A program made the position numbers and the translations under genes. From Micromonospora deserti (GTDB lineage: Bacteria > Actinomycetota > Actinomycetes > Mycobacteriales > Micromonosporaceae), in assembly GCF_003236335.1 (NCBI RefSeq), contig NZ_POUB01000025.1, positions 1 to 44,428 of the forward strand: a stretch of 44,428 nt of DNA, in the 5' to 3' direction. Numbering within the stretch: the first letter of the stretch is position 1; each line of letters begins with the position of its first letter. Below the pieces are notes generated by a model. That model was not told the origin of the DNA. It searched no databases and worked only from the letters and a program-made list of their open reading frames with translations. This document shows positions 1-9,073 of this stretch, one piece after another.

Positions 1-75
1 CCCCCCGCCCCACCCTTGGCGATCAAGGTTCGGTGACGAGGGCGTTGCGTGGGACCGAATCGGCCTCATAGCGGC

Positions 76-81
76 TAGTGT
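76..81 (+). promoter_or_regulatory. possible -10 box for arc
   Basis: TAGTGT lies about 37 nt before the arc start, a distance that leaves room for the clear ribosome-binding site GGGGAGG at 105-111. No convincing -35 hexamer was seen. This is a tentative call. Confidence 0.3.
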
Positions 82-117
82 TAGGGCAGAACGTTCAAGC
101 CCCCGGGGAGGTGGGAC

Positions 118-1899
118 GTGGCACGCAGCGACGACGCGGACTCGCGCGCCGCACGGTGGGAGAAGGAGGCCCACGATCTCTCCACGCAGGTCGCGTTCCT
201 GCAAGAGGAACTCGCTCTGGTGCGGCGCAAGTTGACCGAAAGCCCCCGACACGTCCGGCAGCTCGAAGAGCGGCTGGCGGCCACGCAGGCACAGTTGGCG
301 CGGCTGACCGAGAACAACGACCGGCTCGTGAGCACCCTCAAGGAGGCTCGCGCGCAGATCGTGACGCTCAAGGAGGAGATCGACCGCCTCGCGCAACCGC
401 CGAGTGGCTACGGCGTCTTCCTGGCGCGGCACGACGACGGGACGGTGGACGTCTTCACCGGCGGCCGCAAGCTCCGGGTGGCCGTCTCGCCCTCGCTCGA
501 CGTGGCCGAGCTGCGGCGCGGCCAGGAGGTCCTGCTCAACGACGCCCTCAACATCGTCGACGCGTTCGGCTACGAGCGGGTCGGCGAGGTGGTGATGCTC
601 AAGGAGGTCCTCGCGGGCCCCGGCGGCGCCCCGGGTGACCGGGCGCTGGTGGTCTCGCACTCCGACGAGGAGCGGATCGTGCACCTCGCCGAGACCCTGA
701 TCGGGGTGCCGATCAGGGCCGGTGACTCGCTCATGATCGAGCCCCGCTCGGCGTACGCGTACGAGCGGATCCCCAAGAGCGAGGTCGAGGAGCTCGTACT
801 GGAGGAGGTGCCCGACGTCGACTACACCGACATCGGTGGCCTCCAGTCGCAGATCGAGCAGATCCGCGACGCCGTGGAGCTGCCGTTCCTGCACGCCGAC
901 CTGTTCCGCGAGCACCAGCTCCGGCCGCCCAAGGGCATCCTGCTCTACGGCCCGCCCGGCTGCGGCAAGACCCTGATCGCCAAGGCGGTGGCCAACTCCC
1001 TGGCCAAGAAGATCGCCGAGCGGCGGGGCGAGGAGAAGCACACCAGCTACTTCCTCAACATCAAGGGCCCTGAGCTGCTCAACAAGTACGTCGGCGAGAC
1101 CGAGCGGCACATCCGGCTGATCTTCCAGCGGGCCCGGGAGAAGGCCGGCGAGGGCACCCCGGTGATCGTGTTCTTCGACGAGATGGACTCGGTCTTCCGC
1201 ACCCGCGGCTCCGGCGTCTCCTCTGACGTGGAGAACACCATCGTTCCGCAGCTGCTCAGCGAGATCGACGGCGTCGAGGGGCTGGAGAACGTCATCGTCA
1301 TCGGCGCCTCCAACCGGGAGGACATGATCGACCCGGCGATCCTGCGCCCCGGCCGGCTCGACGTGAAGATCAAAATCGAGCGGCCGGACGCCGAGGCGGC
1401 CAAGGACATCTTCTCGAAGTACATCCTGCCCGGGCTGCCCCTGCACCCGGACGACCTGGCCGAGCACGGCGGCGACCCCCAGGCCACCGTCGCGGCCATG
1501 ATCGACGCGGTCGTGCTGCGGATGTACTCGGAGACCGAGGAGAACCGCTTCCTCGAGGTCACCTACGCCAACGGCGACAAGGAAGTCCTCTACTTCAAGG
1601 ACTTCAACTCGGGCGCGATGATTCAGAACATCGTCGACCGGGGCAAGAAGATGGCCATCAAGGAGTTCCTCACCTCCGGCCGCAAGGGGCTGCGCCTGCA
1701 GCACCTCCTCGACGCGTGCGTCGACGAGTTCCGCGAGAACGAAGACCTGCCCAACACCACCAACCCCGACGACTGGGCCCGGATCTCCGGCAAGAAGGGC
1801 GAGCGGATCGTCTACATCCGCACACTCGTCTCCGGCGGCAAGGGCGCGGAGGCCGGCCGGTCCATCGAGACCGCCAACAACACCGGCCAGTACCTGTAG
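118..1899 (+). CDS. arc: proteasome-associated AAA ATPase ARC/Mpa
   Basis: This is the ring-shaped AAA ATPase that recognises pupylated proteins, unfolds them and threads them into the 20S proteasome in the cytoplasm. The 593-residue product has the family layout: an N-terminal coiled coil (about 10-90) that binds Pup, an OB-fold region (about 95-230), and one AAA module. Walker A GPPGCGKT is at 278-285 and the Walker B acidic pair is D354-E355. The C-terminus ends Gln-Tyr-Leu, the penultimate-tyrosine tail that docks into the 20S alpha ring. The GTG start is fixed by GGGGAGG six bases upstream. It heads the proteasome locus, and a 12-bp hairpin follows its stop. The length matches the family and nothing is missing. 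Confidence 0.97.
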   Translation: MARSDDADSRAARWEKEAHDLSTQVAFLQEELALVRRKLTESPRHVRQLEERLAATQAQLARLTENNDRLVSTLKEARAQIVTLKEEIDRLAQPPSGYGVFLARHDDGTVDVFTGGRKLRVAVSPSLDVAELRRGQEVLLNDALNIVDAFGYERVGEVVMLKEVLAGPGGAPGDRALVVSHSDEERIVHLAETLIGVPIRAGDSLMIEPRSAYAYERIPKSEVEELVLEEVPDVDYTDIGGLQSQIEQIRDAVELPFLHADLFREHQLRPPKGILLYGPPGCGKTLIAKAVANSLAKKIAERRGEEKHTSYFLNIKGPELLNKYVGETERHIRLIFQRAREKAGEGTPVIVFFDEMDSVFRTRGSGVSSDVENTIVPQLLSEIDGVEGLENVIVIGASNREDMIDPAILRPGRLDVKIKIERPDAEAAKDIFSKYILPGLPLHPDDLAEHGGDPQATVAAMIDAVVLRMYSETEENRFLEVTYANGDKEVLYFKDFNSGAMIQNIVDRGKKMAIKEFLTSGRKGLRLQHLLDACVDEFRENEDLPNTTNPDDWARISGKKGERIVYIRTLVSGGKGAEAGRSIETANNTGQYL

Positions 1900-1907
1900 C
1901 CGACGAC

Positions 1908-1945
1908 ACGGAAGGGCCCCCGGCGCACGTCGCGGGCCCTTCCGT
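1908..1945 (+). terminator. hairpin after arc
   Basis: A perfect 12-bp inverted repeat (1908-1919 with 1934-1945, loop of 14) begins eight bases after the arc stop. There is no T-tract, as is usual for actinobacterial terminators. It suggests arc can be transcribed separately from the genes that follow. Confidence 0.7.
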
Positions 1946-2046
1946 CACGTCTTGACACGTTCCACCGGTGGCCCGGTCCCTCCAGGCGATATGCCGGACT
2001 CGTCGGTAGACTTCCCACGCCGCCGTCGACCCTGCCAGAGGAGCCT

Positions 2047-4119
2047 GTGCCGTCCGAACTCACCGTCGCCGAGCCGCCGAGCACGGCGGCCGTGGACGCG
2101 CAGGCGCCCGCGCCGCCCCGACGCCGCTGGCGCGGCCTCGGGGCCGTCGCCGGGGCGCTCTCCGCCGCCTGGCTCCTGCCCCTCCTCGCGCACGCCCTGA
2201 ACGCCGACTCGCTGCTGCCCGCGCTGGTGCTGCTGGGCACGGCCAGCCTGCTACGCGGCGGGCGTTCCCTCCTCGACCGGCTGGTCCTCGCGGTCGCCCT
2301 GCTGCTCGGCGCGGCCACCGCCGGTGGCCTGCTCTTCACGGTCTGGCCCTGGGGGATGCGGCCGGTGCCGCTGACCGGCGTGGCTCTCAGCGTGCTCGTC
2401 CTCGCCGCCACCGCGCTCCGCCGCCGCCCCCGGCTCCCACGCCCCGGCTGGGGCGACCTGTTCCCGCTCGCCGGCACCGCCGGGATGATGGTCTACCTGA
2501 GCGGGCCCTGGCGGCGCGCCCACGACCTCGCCGGCCAGCTGTCCATCCTCGGTCGCGGCGAGGACAACTGGCGACACCTGGCCCTCTTCGACGTCGTCGG
2601 CCGCCTCGGCGGGTACGCCTTCGTCGACCCGGTCGCCGCTCGTGACCAGATCCTCTCCCAGCTCCTCTACTATCCGCAGGGCTGGCACCTGGTCACCGCC
2701 ATGCTCGACGGTTTCCTCGTGCCCGTCGGGGTCACCCCGCGCGGTCCCGGGGCCGTGGGCCACTACGGCTTCTGGACTATGGCCAGCTTCGGCTTCCTGG
2801 TGCTGGCGCTGGTCTGGGCCGCGCAGCGGATCGCCGGCCCCATCCATCCGCTGCACCGCGGCGCGCTCACCGTCGTGGTCTGCGCGCTCGTCCTCGGCAC
2901 CCAGCTGCCCCGCACGCTGGTCTCCGGCTACCCGAGCGAGACTCTCGGGCTCGCGCTCACCGTGCTCCTCGCCACCCTCGTCGGCCGCCCGGTGGCCGGC
3001 ACCCGCGAGCAGTTCACCCTGCTGACCGCCCTGCTGGTCGCCGTCGGCTTCACCTACTACCTCTTCCTCCCTCCCGCCGCCGTGCTGGTGCTCTGCTGGA
3101 TCGTCGGGCACTGGCGGGAGGCGCTGCGCCGCTGGGCCACCGTCCTGACCGTCGGGCTCGCCGGGGCCACCCTCGCCCTCGTCGCCCCGCTGCTCGGCGT
3201 ACTGCGGGCCGGGCAGACCGAGGCGCTGGACGCCGGGTCCGGCATCGGGGCGCTCACCGAGAGCTGGCGTGCCCTGATCTGGCTCGGTGGCATCGTCGGC
3301 GTCGCCCTGCTCGGGCAGGTCGGCCGCGCCGATCCCACCTGGCGTCGCTGGCTGCTGATCTCCGCGATCGGTGTCGCCCTGCCGCTCGGCATCGCCTGGT
3401 ACAACACCTCCACCGGTGCGGAGCCCGGCTACTACTTCAGCAAGTCGGCCCACCTGGCCACCGCGCTGCTCGCGGTCGGCACCGCGGCCGTCGTCCGGCT
3501 GCTGCCGGCGCCGCGCCGCGGCTGGTCCCCGCGCGCGGTCGGCGCCAGCGTCACCGGCGTGCTGGGCGCGGTCGCCGCCATGGTCGTGGCCGTCGCCCTC
3601 TGCGGGGTCACCGGATGGCACCCGAGCCTGCTCGTGGCCCACGAGCGGACCTGGACGCAGCGCTGGGTCCACCAGGATCTGCACCTGCCGTCCCGGGAAG
3701 CCTGGATCTGCGCCGAAGCGCAGCGGCGCTTCCCCGACCAGCCCGGCACCACCACCATCGTCCTGGACCGCGGCCCGTACCGCGGCTACGTCGAGACGCT
3801 GTGTCTCTCGGCCCTGCAGGGCACCACCGCGCGCACCGAGTCCGGTGTCTACAACATGGAGTTCGTCGAACCCGATCGCACCCGCCTGATCGTCCAGCGG
3901 ATCTCCGGGCCGATCCGGTTCATCACCGCCGACCCGAGGGCGGAGCGGCGCGTCCAGGGGATGCTCCGTCGGGAACCCGAGCTGCGTCACCGGGTGAACT
4001 CGGTTCCCCTCACCGTCCCCGACTGCGACGTGCTCCCGCCCGCCCCCGCCAGGGCCGCGCCGAACACCGGGCCCGCGACACCGTCCCGGGCCGAGCCTGC
4101 ATGCCCCCCGGCGCGCTGA
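2047..4119 (+). CDS. polytopic membrane protein between arc and dop
   Basis: I do not recognise a named family. The 690-residue protein has a short Pro/Arg-rich cytoplasmic N-terminus (about 1-35). A long run of hydrophobic segments follows (about 36-525, at least a dozen), separated by Arg-rich loops. A soluble C-terminal domain of about 165 residues ends in a Pro/Ala-rich tail. This layout resembles GT-C type glycosyltransferases and related actinobacterial polysaccharide membrane proteins, but no catalytic motif was identified, so function is open. The GTG start follows AGAGGAG at 2037-2043, unusually close at three bases. It sits between arc and dop on the same strand but after a terminator-like hairpin, so its link to the proteasome is positional only. 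Confidence 0.85.
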   Translation: MPSELTVAEPPSTAAVDAQAPAPPRRRWRGLGAVAGALSAAWLLPLLAHALNADSLLPALVLLGTASLLRGGRSLLDRLVLAVALLLGAATAGGLLFTVWPWGMRPVPLTGVALSVLVLAATALRRRPRLPRPGWGDLFPLAGTAGMMVYLSGPWRRAHDLAGQLSILGRGEDNWRHLALFDVVGRLGGYAFVDPVAARDQILSQLLYYPQGWHLVTAMLDGFLVPVGVTPRGPGAVGHYGFWTMASFGFLVLALVWAAQRIAGPIHPLHRGALTVVVCALVLGTQLPRTLVSGYPSETLGLALTVLLATLVGRPVAGTREQFTLLTALLVAVGFTYYLFLPPAAVLVLCWIVGHWREALRRWATVLTVGLAGATLALVAPLLGVLRAGQTEALDAGSGIGALTESWRALIWLGGIVGVALLGQVGRADPTWRRWLLISAIGVALPLGIAWYNTSTGAEPGYYFSKSAHLATALLAVGTAAVVRLLPAPRRGWSPRAVGASVTGVLGAVAAMVVAVALCGVTGWHPSLLVAHERTWTQRWVHQDLHLPSREAWICAEAQRRFPDQPGTTTIVLDRGPYRGYVETLCLSALQGTTARTESGVYNMEFVEPDRTRLIVQRISGPIRFITADPRAERRVQGMLRREPELRHRVNSVPLTVPDCDVLPPAPARAAPNTGPATPSRAEPACPPAR

Positions 4120-4176
4120 GGCCGACTACGCTCGACTGGACGGGGGACCGGTCGGGCGAGCGAAGCGGGTAGGTCG

Positions 4177-5694
4177 ATGAGCGTAAGACGGATCATGGGC
4201 ACCGAGGTCGAGTACGGCATCTCCGTGCCCGGCCAGGCCGGGGCCAACCCGATGGTCACCTCCTCGCAGGTGGTCAACGCCTACGGTGCCCGCCCAGAGC
4301 TCAACCGTGGCGGCCGGGCCCGGTGGGACTACGAGGAGGAGTCACCGCTGCGCGACGCGCGCGGCTTCACCTACTCCGGCGCCGCCTACGACCCGGCCGA
4401 AGCCCTCGCCGACGAGGACCTCGGCCTGGCCAACGTGATACTCACCAACGGCGCCCGGCTCTACGTCGACCACGCGCACCCCGAGTACTCCACCCCCGAG
4501 GTGACCAACCCGCGCGACCTGGTGCGCTGGGACAAGGCGGGGGAGCGGGTGATGGTCGAGGCAGCCCGCCGCGCCGCCACCATCCCCGGCACCCACCCGA
4601 TCCACCTCTACAAGAACAACACCGACAACAAGGGTGCCAGCTACGGTGCGCACGAGAACTACCTGATGCGGCGGCAGACGCCGTTCGCCGACATCGTGGC
4701 GTACCTGACGCCGTTCTTCGTGACCCGCCAGGTGGTCTGCGGCGCCGGCCGGGTCGGCATCGGCCAGGATGGCGGCCAGAGCGGCTTCCAGATCTCTCAG
4801 CGCGCCGACTTCTTCGAGGTCGAGGTCGGCCTGGAGACCACCCTCAAGCGGCCCATCATCAACACCCGCGACGAGCCGCACGCGGACGCCGACAAGTACC
4901 GGCGGCTGCACGTCATCATCGGCGACGCCAACCTGTCGGAGATCTCCACGTACCTCAAGGTCGGTACCACCGCGCTGATCCTCACCATGATCGAGGAGAA
5001 GGCGCTCGGCGGGGACCTCGGCATCGCCGACCCGGTCAGTGAGCTGCGCGCGGTCAGCCACGACCCGTCCCTGACCCACCTCATGCGGCTGCGCGACGGC
5101 CGGCGGCTGACCGCCCTGGACGTGCAGTGGGCGTACTACGAGCGGGTGAGGTCCTTCGTGGACGACCGTTACGGCGCCGACGTGGACGAGCAGACCACCG
5201 ACGTGCTGGCCCGTTGGGAGAGCGTGCTGGACCGGCTCGGCCGCGACGTCATGCTCTGCGCCGACGAGCTGGACTGGGTGGCCAAGCTGCGGCTGCTGGA
5301 GGGCTACCGGGAGCGGGAGAAGCTCGGCTGGGGCTCGCACAAGCTGCAACTGGTCGACCTGCAGTACTCCGACGTGCGCCCGGAGAAGGGCCTGTACCAC
5401 CGGCTGGTCTCCCGGGGCGCGATGAGGACGCTGCTGACCGACGAGGAGTCGCGCACCGCGATGACCGAGCCGCCGGAGGACACCCGGGCCTACTTCCGGG
5501 GCCGCTGCCTGGCCAAGTACGCCTCCGAGGTGGTTGCCGCCAGCTGGGACTCGGTCATTTTCGACGTCGGACGGGAGTCGCTGGTGCGGGTGCCGATGAT
5601 GGAGCCGGAGCGCGGCACCCGCAAGCACGTCGGGGCGCTCTTCGACCGCTGCCCCAGCGCCAAGGACCTGCTGGAGACCCTCACCGGCGGCTGA
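4177..5694 (+). CDS. dop: Pup deamidase/depupylase Dop
   Basis: Dop removes Pup from substrate lysines and, where Pup ends in Gln, deamidates it to Glu. It belongs to the carboxylate-amine/glutamine synthetase-like superfamily. The 505-residue product begins with the signature stretch [12 protein letters not shown] and carries [18 protein letters not shown], whose Asp (residue 98) matches the catalytic aspartate. Further family blocks are [39 protein letters not shown] and [14 protein letters not shown]. It is longer than PafA, as expected for Dop with its extra loop (about residues 38-80). ATG was chosen because the signature starts six residues in. Because Pup here already ends in Glu, depupylation is probably its main activity. 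Confidence 0.96.
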   Translation: MSVRRIMGTEVEYGISVPGQAGANPMVTSSQVVNAYGARPELNRGGRARWDYEEESPLRDARGFTYSGAAYDPAEALADEDLGLANVILTNGARLYVDHAHPEYSTPEVTNPRDLVRWDKAGERVMVEAARRAATIPGTHPIHLYKNNTDNKGASYGAHENYLMRRQTPFADIVAYLTPFFVTRQVVCGAGRVGIGQDGGQSGFQISQRADFFEVEVGLETTLKRPIINTRDEPHADADKYRRLHVIIGDANLSEISTYLKVGTTALILTMIEEKALGGDLGIADPVSELRAVSHDPSLTHLMRLRDGRRLTALDVQWAYYERVRSFVDDRYGADVDEQTTDVLARWESVLDRLGRDVMLCADELDWVAKLRLLEGYREREKLGWGSHKLQLVDLQYSDVRPEKGLYHRLVSRGAMRTLLTDEESRTAMTEPPEDTRAYFRGRCLAKYASEVVAASWDSVIFDVGRESLVRVPMMEPERGTRKHVGALFDRCPSAKDLLETLTGG

Positions 5695-5774
5695 CCGCCT
5701 CTGGTGGCCCGTGGCGTGCCCGCCCGGGCGCGCCCAGCGGTTCGGCGTGCCGATGGGCTTCGGACACCGACGGT

Positions 5775-5809
5775 GGCCCGCCGCGTGCCCGCCCGGCGCG
5801 CGGCGGGCC
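5775..5809 (+). terminator. hairpin between dop and pup
   Basis: An 11-bp perfect GC stem (5775-5785 with 5799-5809, loop 13) is followed by TTTCG. It lies 55 bases before pup and may stop or attenuate read-through from dop, giving pup and the prc genes their own control. Confidence 0.6.
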
Positions 5810-5850
5810 TTTCGTCGCTCCCGCGAGGTAAGTTCGTCGCAGACGATCGT

Positions 5851-5858
5851 GGAGGAGG
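5851..5858 (+). promoter_or_regulatory. strong ribosome-binding site of pup
   Basis: GGAGGAGG, five bases before the pup ATG, is among the best Shine-Dalgarno matches in the window. It fits high expression of the tag protein and fixes the start at 5864, excluding longer in-frame starts upstream. Confidence 0.8.
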
Positions 5859-5863
5859 CAGCA

Positions 5864-6079
5864 ATGGCCACTCGTGACAGCGGCGGCCAGTCGCAGACCG
5901 GCAAGTCCCGGCAGGGCGAGGAGATCGAGGACGTCACCACCGAGGCGAACCCGGAGGTCGCCGAGCGGCACGCCGAGATCACCGAGGACGTCGACGACCT
6001 GCTCGACGAGATCGACTCCGTCCTGGAGGAGAACGCAGAGGAATTCGTCCGGGGCTATGTACAGAAAGGCGGAGAGTAG
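5864..6079 (+). CDS. pup: prokaryotic ubiquitin-like protein Pup, Glu-terminated
   Basis: Pup is the intrinsically disordered tag that PafA joins through its C-terminal Glu to substrate lysines, marking them for ARC and the 20S proteasome. The 71-residue product has a hydrophilic N-terminus (ATRDSGGQSQTG), an acidic helical ARC-binding part (about 37-60, EDVDDLLDEIDSVLEENAEE) and the C-terminus FVRGYVQKGGE. The last codon before TAG is GAG, so Pup is made ligation-ready and needs no deamidation; mycobacterial Pup ends GGQ. The start is set by GGAGGAGG at 5851-5858. Downstream come the endonuclease-like ORF and prcBA. Confidence 0.97.
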   Translation: MATRDSGGQSQTGKSRQGEEIEDVTTEANPEVAERHAEITEDVDDLLDEIDSVLEENAEEFVRGYVQKGGE

Positions 6080-6093
6080 GCATATAGGGGTAA

Positions 6094-6408
6094 TCTGACC
6101 TCCGGCGGCGCCATGGCGCGGGGCAGCGGGAGGTCGACGAGCTCCTGGCCGAGCAGGGCGGCGGGTGCGCGATCTGTGGCGCCGCCGACCCGCAACATCT
6201 GGACCACGATCATCGCGCCGGGTGGGTGCGCGGGATACTCTGCTTCAACTGCAACGGTGGTCTTGGCCAGTTCCGTGGCGATCAGTCGCGGCTGGCTGGG
6301 GCGATCACGTATCTGAGAGGAACCACGTGGCAGCGGGTTTTGATCCATCCGGGCGTCTACCAGATGTGTTCACCAACGCGGGGACGTCCTCCTTCACCTC
6401 GTTCCTGA
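6094..6408 (+). CDS. endonuclease VII-like HNH ORF, no canonical start
   Basis: This frame encodes a clear recombination endonuclease VII (His-Me finger/HNH) signature: CAICG, then [13 protein letters not shown], then [13 protein letters not shown]. That gives the paired CxxC zinc ligands around the catalytic His, and the frame stays open through [12 protein letters not shown] to TGA at 6406. A family-like lead-in ([21 protein letters not shown]) begins right after an in-frame TAA at 6091-6093. No ATG, GTG or TTG occurs before the motif; the first is GTG at 6226, inside the domain. An ATG at 6113 lies one frame off, so a small indel, an unusual start or decay are all possible. The feature start is only the limit of the open frame. 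It overlaps prcB by 82 bases. Confidence 0.55.
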   Translation, partial: SDLRRRHGAGQREVDELLAEQGGGCAICGAADPQHLDHDHRAGWVRGILCFNCNGGLGQFRGDQSRLAGAITYLRGTTWQRVLIHPGVYQMCSPTRGRPPSPRS

Positions 6409-7166
6409 GCAAGGTGGCCCCTGAGATGTTGCCCGGCCGACGGCCGCTGCCGCCGGGCATGGCCGCCGACATGGCGCCGCACGCGACGACCATCGTGGCC
6501 ATCGCCGCCGCCGGTGGCGTGGTGATGGCCGGCGACCGGCGGGCCACCATGGGCAACCTGATCGCCCAGCGGGACATGGAGAAGGTGCACCCGGCCGACG
6601 CGTACTCGCTGGTGGGCATCGCGGGCACCGCCGGCGTCGGCATCGAGCTGATGCGACTGTTCCAGGTGGAGCTGGAGCACTACGAGAAGATCGAGGGCGC
6701 GATGCTCTCGCTGGACGGCAAGGCTAACCGACTCGCCTCGATGATCCGGGGCAACCTGGGCGCGGCGATGCAGGGGCTGGCGGTCATCCCGTTGTTCGCC
6801 GGCTTCGACCTGGCGGCGAGCGACCCGGCGAAGGCCGGCCGGATCTTCAGCTTCGACGTCACCGGCGGCCCCTACGAGGAGACGGGCTACGACGCGATCG
6901 GCTCCGGGTCGCTGTTCGCCAGGTCGGCCCTGAAGAAGCGCTTCCGGGCCGGCCTGTCGATCGACGACGCGGTCGGGCTCGCGGTTGAGGCGCTCTACGA
7001 CGCGGCCGACGACGACACCGCCACCGGCGGTCCGGACCTGACCCGGCGGATCTACCCGGTGGTGATGACCGCGACGGCGGAGGGCACCCACCGGCTCACC
7101 GACGCCGAGACGGCGGCGATCGCCGAGCGCGTGGTCTCCGGCCGGATGGAGAACCCGGGCGGCTGA
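6327..7166 (+). CDS. prcB: 20S proteasome beta subunit PrcB
   Basis: This is the catalytic beta subunit of the 20S core, an N-terminal threonine hydrolase. The 279-residue precursor carries a propeptide of about 53 residues ([16 protein letters not shown]...). It is predicted to be cleaved before the TTIVA motif, freeing Thr54 as nucleophile. Asp70 and Lys86 fall at the conserved mature positions 17 and 33, and [12 protein letters not shown] is intact. GTG at 6327 was chosen over longer in-frame starts because GAGAGGA lies five bases upstream and the propeptide then has normal length. The gene starts inside the endonuclease-like ORF, implying translational coupling or overlapping reading, and precedes prcA. 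Confidence 0.96.
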   Translation: MAAGFDPSGRLPDVFTNAGTSSFTSFLSKVAPEMLPGRRPLPPGMAADMAPHATTIVAIAAAGGVVMAGDRRATMGNLIAQRDMEKVHPADAYSLVGIAGTAGVGIELMRLFQVELEHYEKIEGAMLSLDGKANRLASMIRGNLGAAMQGLAVIPLFAGFDLAASDPAKAGRIFSFDVTGGPYEETGYDAIGSGSLFARSALKKRFRAGLSIDDAVGLAVEALYDAADDDTATGGPDLTRRIYPVVMTATAEGTHRLTDAETAAIAERVVSGRMENPGG

Positions 7167-7227
7167 TCCGCTCCCGCCCGCACCAGTCAGCAGTCGTCCG
7201 CACAGCGCCCTAAGGAGAACCGCCGCC

Positions 7228-8058
7228 GTGGCCATGCAGTTCTACGCCTCGCCCGAGCAGATCATGCGCGACCGCTCCGAGCTGGCCCGTAAGGGCATCG
7301 CCCGGGGCCGCAGCGCGGTGGTCCTGAGCTACGAGGGCGGGGTGCTCTTCGTCGCCGAGAACCTCTCCAGCGCCCTGCACAAGGTCAGCGAGATCTACGA
7401 CCGGATCGGCTTCGCCGCCGTCGGCCGATACAACGAGTTCGAGAACCTGCGCCGCGCGGGCGTGCGGATGGCCGACCTGAACGGGTTGAGCTACGACCGG
7501 CGGGACGTGACCGGCCGGGGGCTGGCGAACGCTTTCGCGCAGACCCTCGGTGCGATCTTCACGGAGCAGTCCAAGCCGTTCGAGGTGGAGATCTGCGTGG
7601 CGCAGGTCGGGGCCACCGCCGAGGACGACGAGATCTACCGGCTCACCTACGACGGCTCGGTGAACGACGAGCCGGGCCGGATGGCGATGGGCGGGCAGGC
7701 CGAGGCGATCACCGGCGTGCTCAAGTCGCACCACCGTCCGGACATGTCGCTCGGTGACGCGGTGAAGGTCGCGGTGCAGGCGCTGGGCAGCGTCGGGGGC
7801 GAGGGTGGCGCCGCCCGCAGCATCGCGGCGAACCAGCTGGAGGTGGCGGTCCTGGACCGGCGCCGGGTGGGCCGGACGTTCCGGCGGATCACCGGGGCCG
7901 CGCTGACCGCGCTGCTGGACGGGGGCGTCGCCGCGGAGCCGGCCGCCGCGGGCGGCCCGGAGAAGCCGACGACGCCGACGGAGGAGGGGCACAAGCCGGT
8001 CAGCTCCGCCGGCTCCGCCGACCTGGAGGACAAGCCGGGCGACCGGGCCGGCGAGTAA
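7228..8058 (+). CDS. prcA: 20S proteasome alpha subunit PrcA
   Basis: Alpha subunits form the outer rings of the 20S core, gate the pore and bind the ARC C-terminal tail. The 276-residue protein starts with the alpha-family segment [22 protein letters not shown] and continues with [30 protein letters not shown] and [20 protein letters not shown], all typical. It has no N-terminal catalytic Thr. A tail of about 45 residues (from about 232) is rich in Gly, Pro, Glu and Lys and looks disordered. GTG at 7228 is preferred; AAGGAG at 7212-7217 is ten bases upstream, and ATG at 7234 is an alternative. It follows prcB by 61 bases. Confidence 0.96.
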   Translation: MAMQFYASPEQIMRDRSELARKGIARGRSAVVLSYEGGVLFVAENLSSALHKVSEIYDRIGFAAVGRYNEFENLRRAGVRMADLNGLSYDRRDVTGRGLANAFAQTLGAIFTEQSKPFEVEICVAQVGATAEDDEIYRLTYDGSVNDEPGRMAMGGQAEAITGVLKSHHRPDMSLGDAVKVAVQALGSVGGEGGAARSIAANQLEVAVLDRRRVGRTFRRITGAALTALLDGGVAAEPAAAGGPEKPTTPTEEGHKPVSSAGSADLEDKPGDRAGE

Positions 8059-8070
8059 ACCGTCACGCCG

Positions 8071-8101
8071 CGCCGGGGTTCGGGTCGTCCGGGCCCCGGC
8101 G
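8071..8101 (+). terminator. hairpin after prcA
   Basis: An 8-bp GC stem (8071-8078 with 8094-8101, loop 15) lies just after the prcA stop. It is weaker than the other hairpins here and may end the proteasome operon. Confidence 0.4.
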
Positions 8102-8181
8102 TACGCGTTTCACAGCGCGACGACGTGGCGCCTCGGCGGCTGACGCCGCCGGGGGTGGAGGATCGATCGACAGGGAGCCGG

Positions 8182-9045
8182 TTGACCGGCAACAGCGAGG
8201 AAGCGCGCCCTGGCTTGGCGCCCGGTGTCCGCTCGCCGGTGGGCACCATGTTCGCGGCGCTGTACGGGGAGCTGGCGCCGCATCCGTGGCGGGACCCGGA
8301 CGCCGACCAGGACGCGTACTTCCTGTTCCACGAGAGGTCGCTTGCCATGGGGTGGCTTGACGACACCGACACGGCTGTCCGGAAGACCGCCGCGGGCACC
8401 GACGAGAGAGAGCTCGGGGCGGCGGGCCTGTGGGGCATGAACGACGCCGGGGAAGACCATCCGCTCGCTGCTGCCGAGGCGTCGCTGGTCGCGTGGTTTC
8501 AGGTGGGGGTCGAACCGGTGTCCGGCGACCGGCCGCTGCCGGTGCAGCCGTTCCTGCGCTGCGCGGGTGACGCGGCGGCGCGGATCGGCGCCCTGAGGCT
8601 GCGGGCGGTGCAGGTGTTGCTGCCCGTCCAGGGACTTGACACCTCGTCGCGCCAGGAGTGCGCCCGGATGCCGTCGCTGCTCACCGCCGGCTGGTTCGGC
8701 GGCGGTGACCCGCAGTCAAGGACGCCGGTGCGGGTCACGCTGGACAGCGGCCAGGCTCCGTCCATCCCCTCGGCGGCGCCGCAGATGCGGGAGCGGATGA
8801 GGCGGCTGGACCAGGACGTGTTCGGGTGCGAGTCGCACTCCCTGACCGATCACGATCCGCTGACGATGCGGCCTCCGTTCGACGACAGCTTCTGGAACGG
8901 CCCGTCGCTGCACCGGGCGACCTTCCACGGGACGCTCGCCGAGTGGTCACTGGATGCCCTCGGCTGGCTGGGCGGCTTCCTCGCCGACCTGAGCGCCCGG
9001 CACGGGGTCACCACCCCGCTGCTGCTCACCGCCAGCCGATCGTGA
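8182..9045 (+). CDS. unrecognised protein downstream of prcA
   Basis: I do not recognise this 287-residue product. It looks soluble: no signal peptide or membrane segment, a Trp- and Phe-containing early block (MFAALYGELAPHPW, then DQDAYFLFHERSLAMGW), and a moderately hydrophobic middle (LRAVQVLLPVQGLD). A C-terminal block reads ATFHGTLAEWSLDALGWLGGFLADLSARHG. TTG at 8182 is preferred because AGGGAG lies four bases upstream; GTG at 8125 would add 19 residues without a ribosome-binding site. It is co-oriented with prcA and converges on the glycosyltransferase at 9074. Codon use matches its neighbours, so it is probably a real protein. Confidence 0.7.
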   Translation: MTGNSEEARPGLAPGVRSPVGTMFAALYGELAPHPWRDPDADQDAYFLFHERSLAMGWLDDTDTAVRKTAAGTDERELGAAGLWGMNDAGEDHPLAAAEASLVAWFQVGVEPVSGDRPLPVQPFLRCAGDAAARIGALRLRAVQVLLPVQGLDTSSRQECARMPSLLTAGWFGGGDPQSRTPVRVTLDSGQAPSIPSAAPQMRERMRRLDQDVFGCESHSLTDHDPLTMRPPFDDSFWNGPSLHRATFHGTLAEWSLDALGWLGGFLADLSARHGVTTPLLLTASRS

Positions 9046-9073
9046 GCGGCGGGCTGGCCGAAACACCGCGCGG

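Noticed and set aside
1952..1957. TTGACA hexamer after arc as a -35 box
   Set aside because: No acceptable -10 hexamer at 15-19 bases; CGATAT at 1988 is 30 bases away and TAGACT at 2007 about 49.
6165..6326. 54-residue N-terminal extension of PrcB in the same frame
   Set aside because: The extension is an Arg/Trp-rich shadow of the endonuclease frame; GTG 6327 has GAGAGGA upstream and yields a normal propeptide.
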